Assembly (NCBI GenBank): GCA_014377665.1
Contig: JACMPF010000079.1
Coordinates: 1-53,009, forward strand
Source of the DNA: Pedobacter sp.
Lineage (GTDB): Bacteria; Bacteroidota; Bacteroidia; Sphingobacteriales; Sphingobacteriaceae
Direction of reading: 5' to 3'
DNA: 53,009 bases
Below the pieces are notes generated by a model, which ran no database searches, was not told the origin of the DNA, and saw only the letters and a program-made list of their open reading frames with translations. The position numbers and the translations under genes were made by a program. Within the stretch, counting starts at the first letter, position 1, and each line of letters starts with the position of its first letter. This document shows, one piece after another, positions 52,956-53,009 of the stretch.

Positions 52956-53009
52956 TCTTAAATTGGTTGTTCCATCACCTTATTCTTGGACCTAAGCATT
53001 AAATACAAA

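Overview
The window looks like chromosomal DNA of a Bacteroidota bacterium, most likely family Sphingobacteriaceae (Pedobacter or Mucilaginibacter type). The evidence is an ECF sigma / FecR / TonB-receptor / DUF4249 surface locus, a 1103-residue SecA with a C-terminal SEC-C zinc motif, DUF4251, NIPSNAP and SPOR proteins, promoter elements of the Bacteroidota type TAnnTTTG, weak Shine-Dalgarno sequences, and moderate to low GC. Genus is inference. I see no tRNA, rRNA, CRISPR array, insertion sequence or prophage, and no gene-free stretch longer than 300 bases; the largest gap is 23127-23386 (260 bases).

Layout. 1-3381 (+): the end of a surface-polysaccharide cluster: a cut-off CDS end, a TIGR04325-type methyltransferase, a glycosyltransferase, an FdtA/QdtA-like sugar ketoisomerase and a DegT-type sugar aminotransferase, with overlapping reading frames and a hairpin at the end. 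3438-8921 (+): a CHRD-like lipoprotein, an ECF sigma factor, a FecR anti-sigma factor, a TonB-dependent receptor and a DUF4249 lipoprotein, i.e. a self-regulated outer-membrane uptake locus without SusD. 8970-12624 (+): two tandem paralogous AsmA-like membrane-anchored proteins. 12628-15549 (-): dipeptidyl peptidase IV and a GH16 glucanase. 15647-19975 (-): a four-gene amino-acid operon (SDR reductase, SerB-type phosphatase fused to a PGDH remnant and ACT domain, TDO-like dioxygenase, IlvE) ended by a strong hairpin. 20052-23126: a degenerate arginase-fold protein, a TlpA-type thioredoxin and an OmpA-like lipoprotein. 23387-26244 (+): a GH105/GH78-type pair for pectin-like glycans. 26419-33703 (+): a 2056-residue alpha-2-macroglobulin with an inserted carboxypeptidase-regulatory/TonB-plug segment, then an MscS channel. 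33772-45333 (+): mostly housekeeping (purD, secA, dnaG, yraN) with NIPSNAP, SPOR, M20 peptidase, GDSL and unknown secreted proteins. 45508-52955: DUF4251 protein, pgi, a secreted M20 peptidase, prfB with its programmed frameshift, an esterase, a SirB1-type protein and a methyltransferase.

The points most worth a second look are the SerB-deltaSerA-ACT fusion (17707-19005), the arginase-fold protein that has lost metal ligands (20052-21233), the A2M/TonB-plug chimera (26419-32589), an extended inverted repeat joining the stop codons of two convergent genes (22475-22601), a GC-rich hairpin inside a SPOR gene (39785-39811), and several genes whose -7 promoter element lies only 4-8 bases before the start codon, which predicts leaderless mRNAs. 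I did not find a single clearly new multi-gene system; the novelty is mainly in protein architectures and small regulatory structures.
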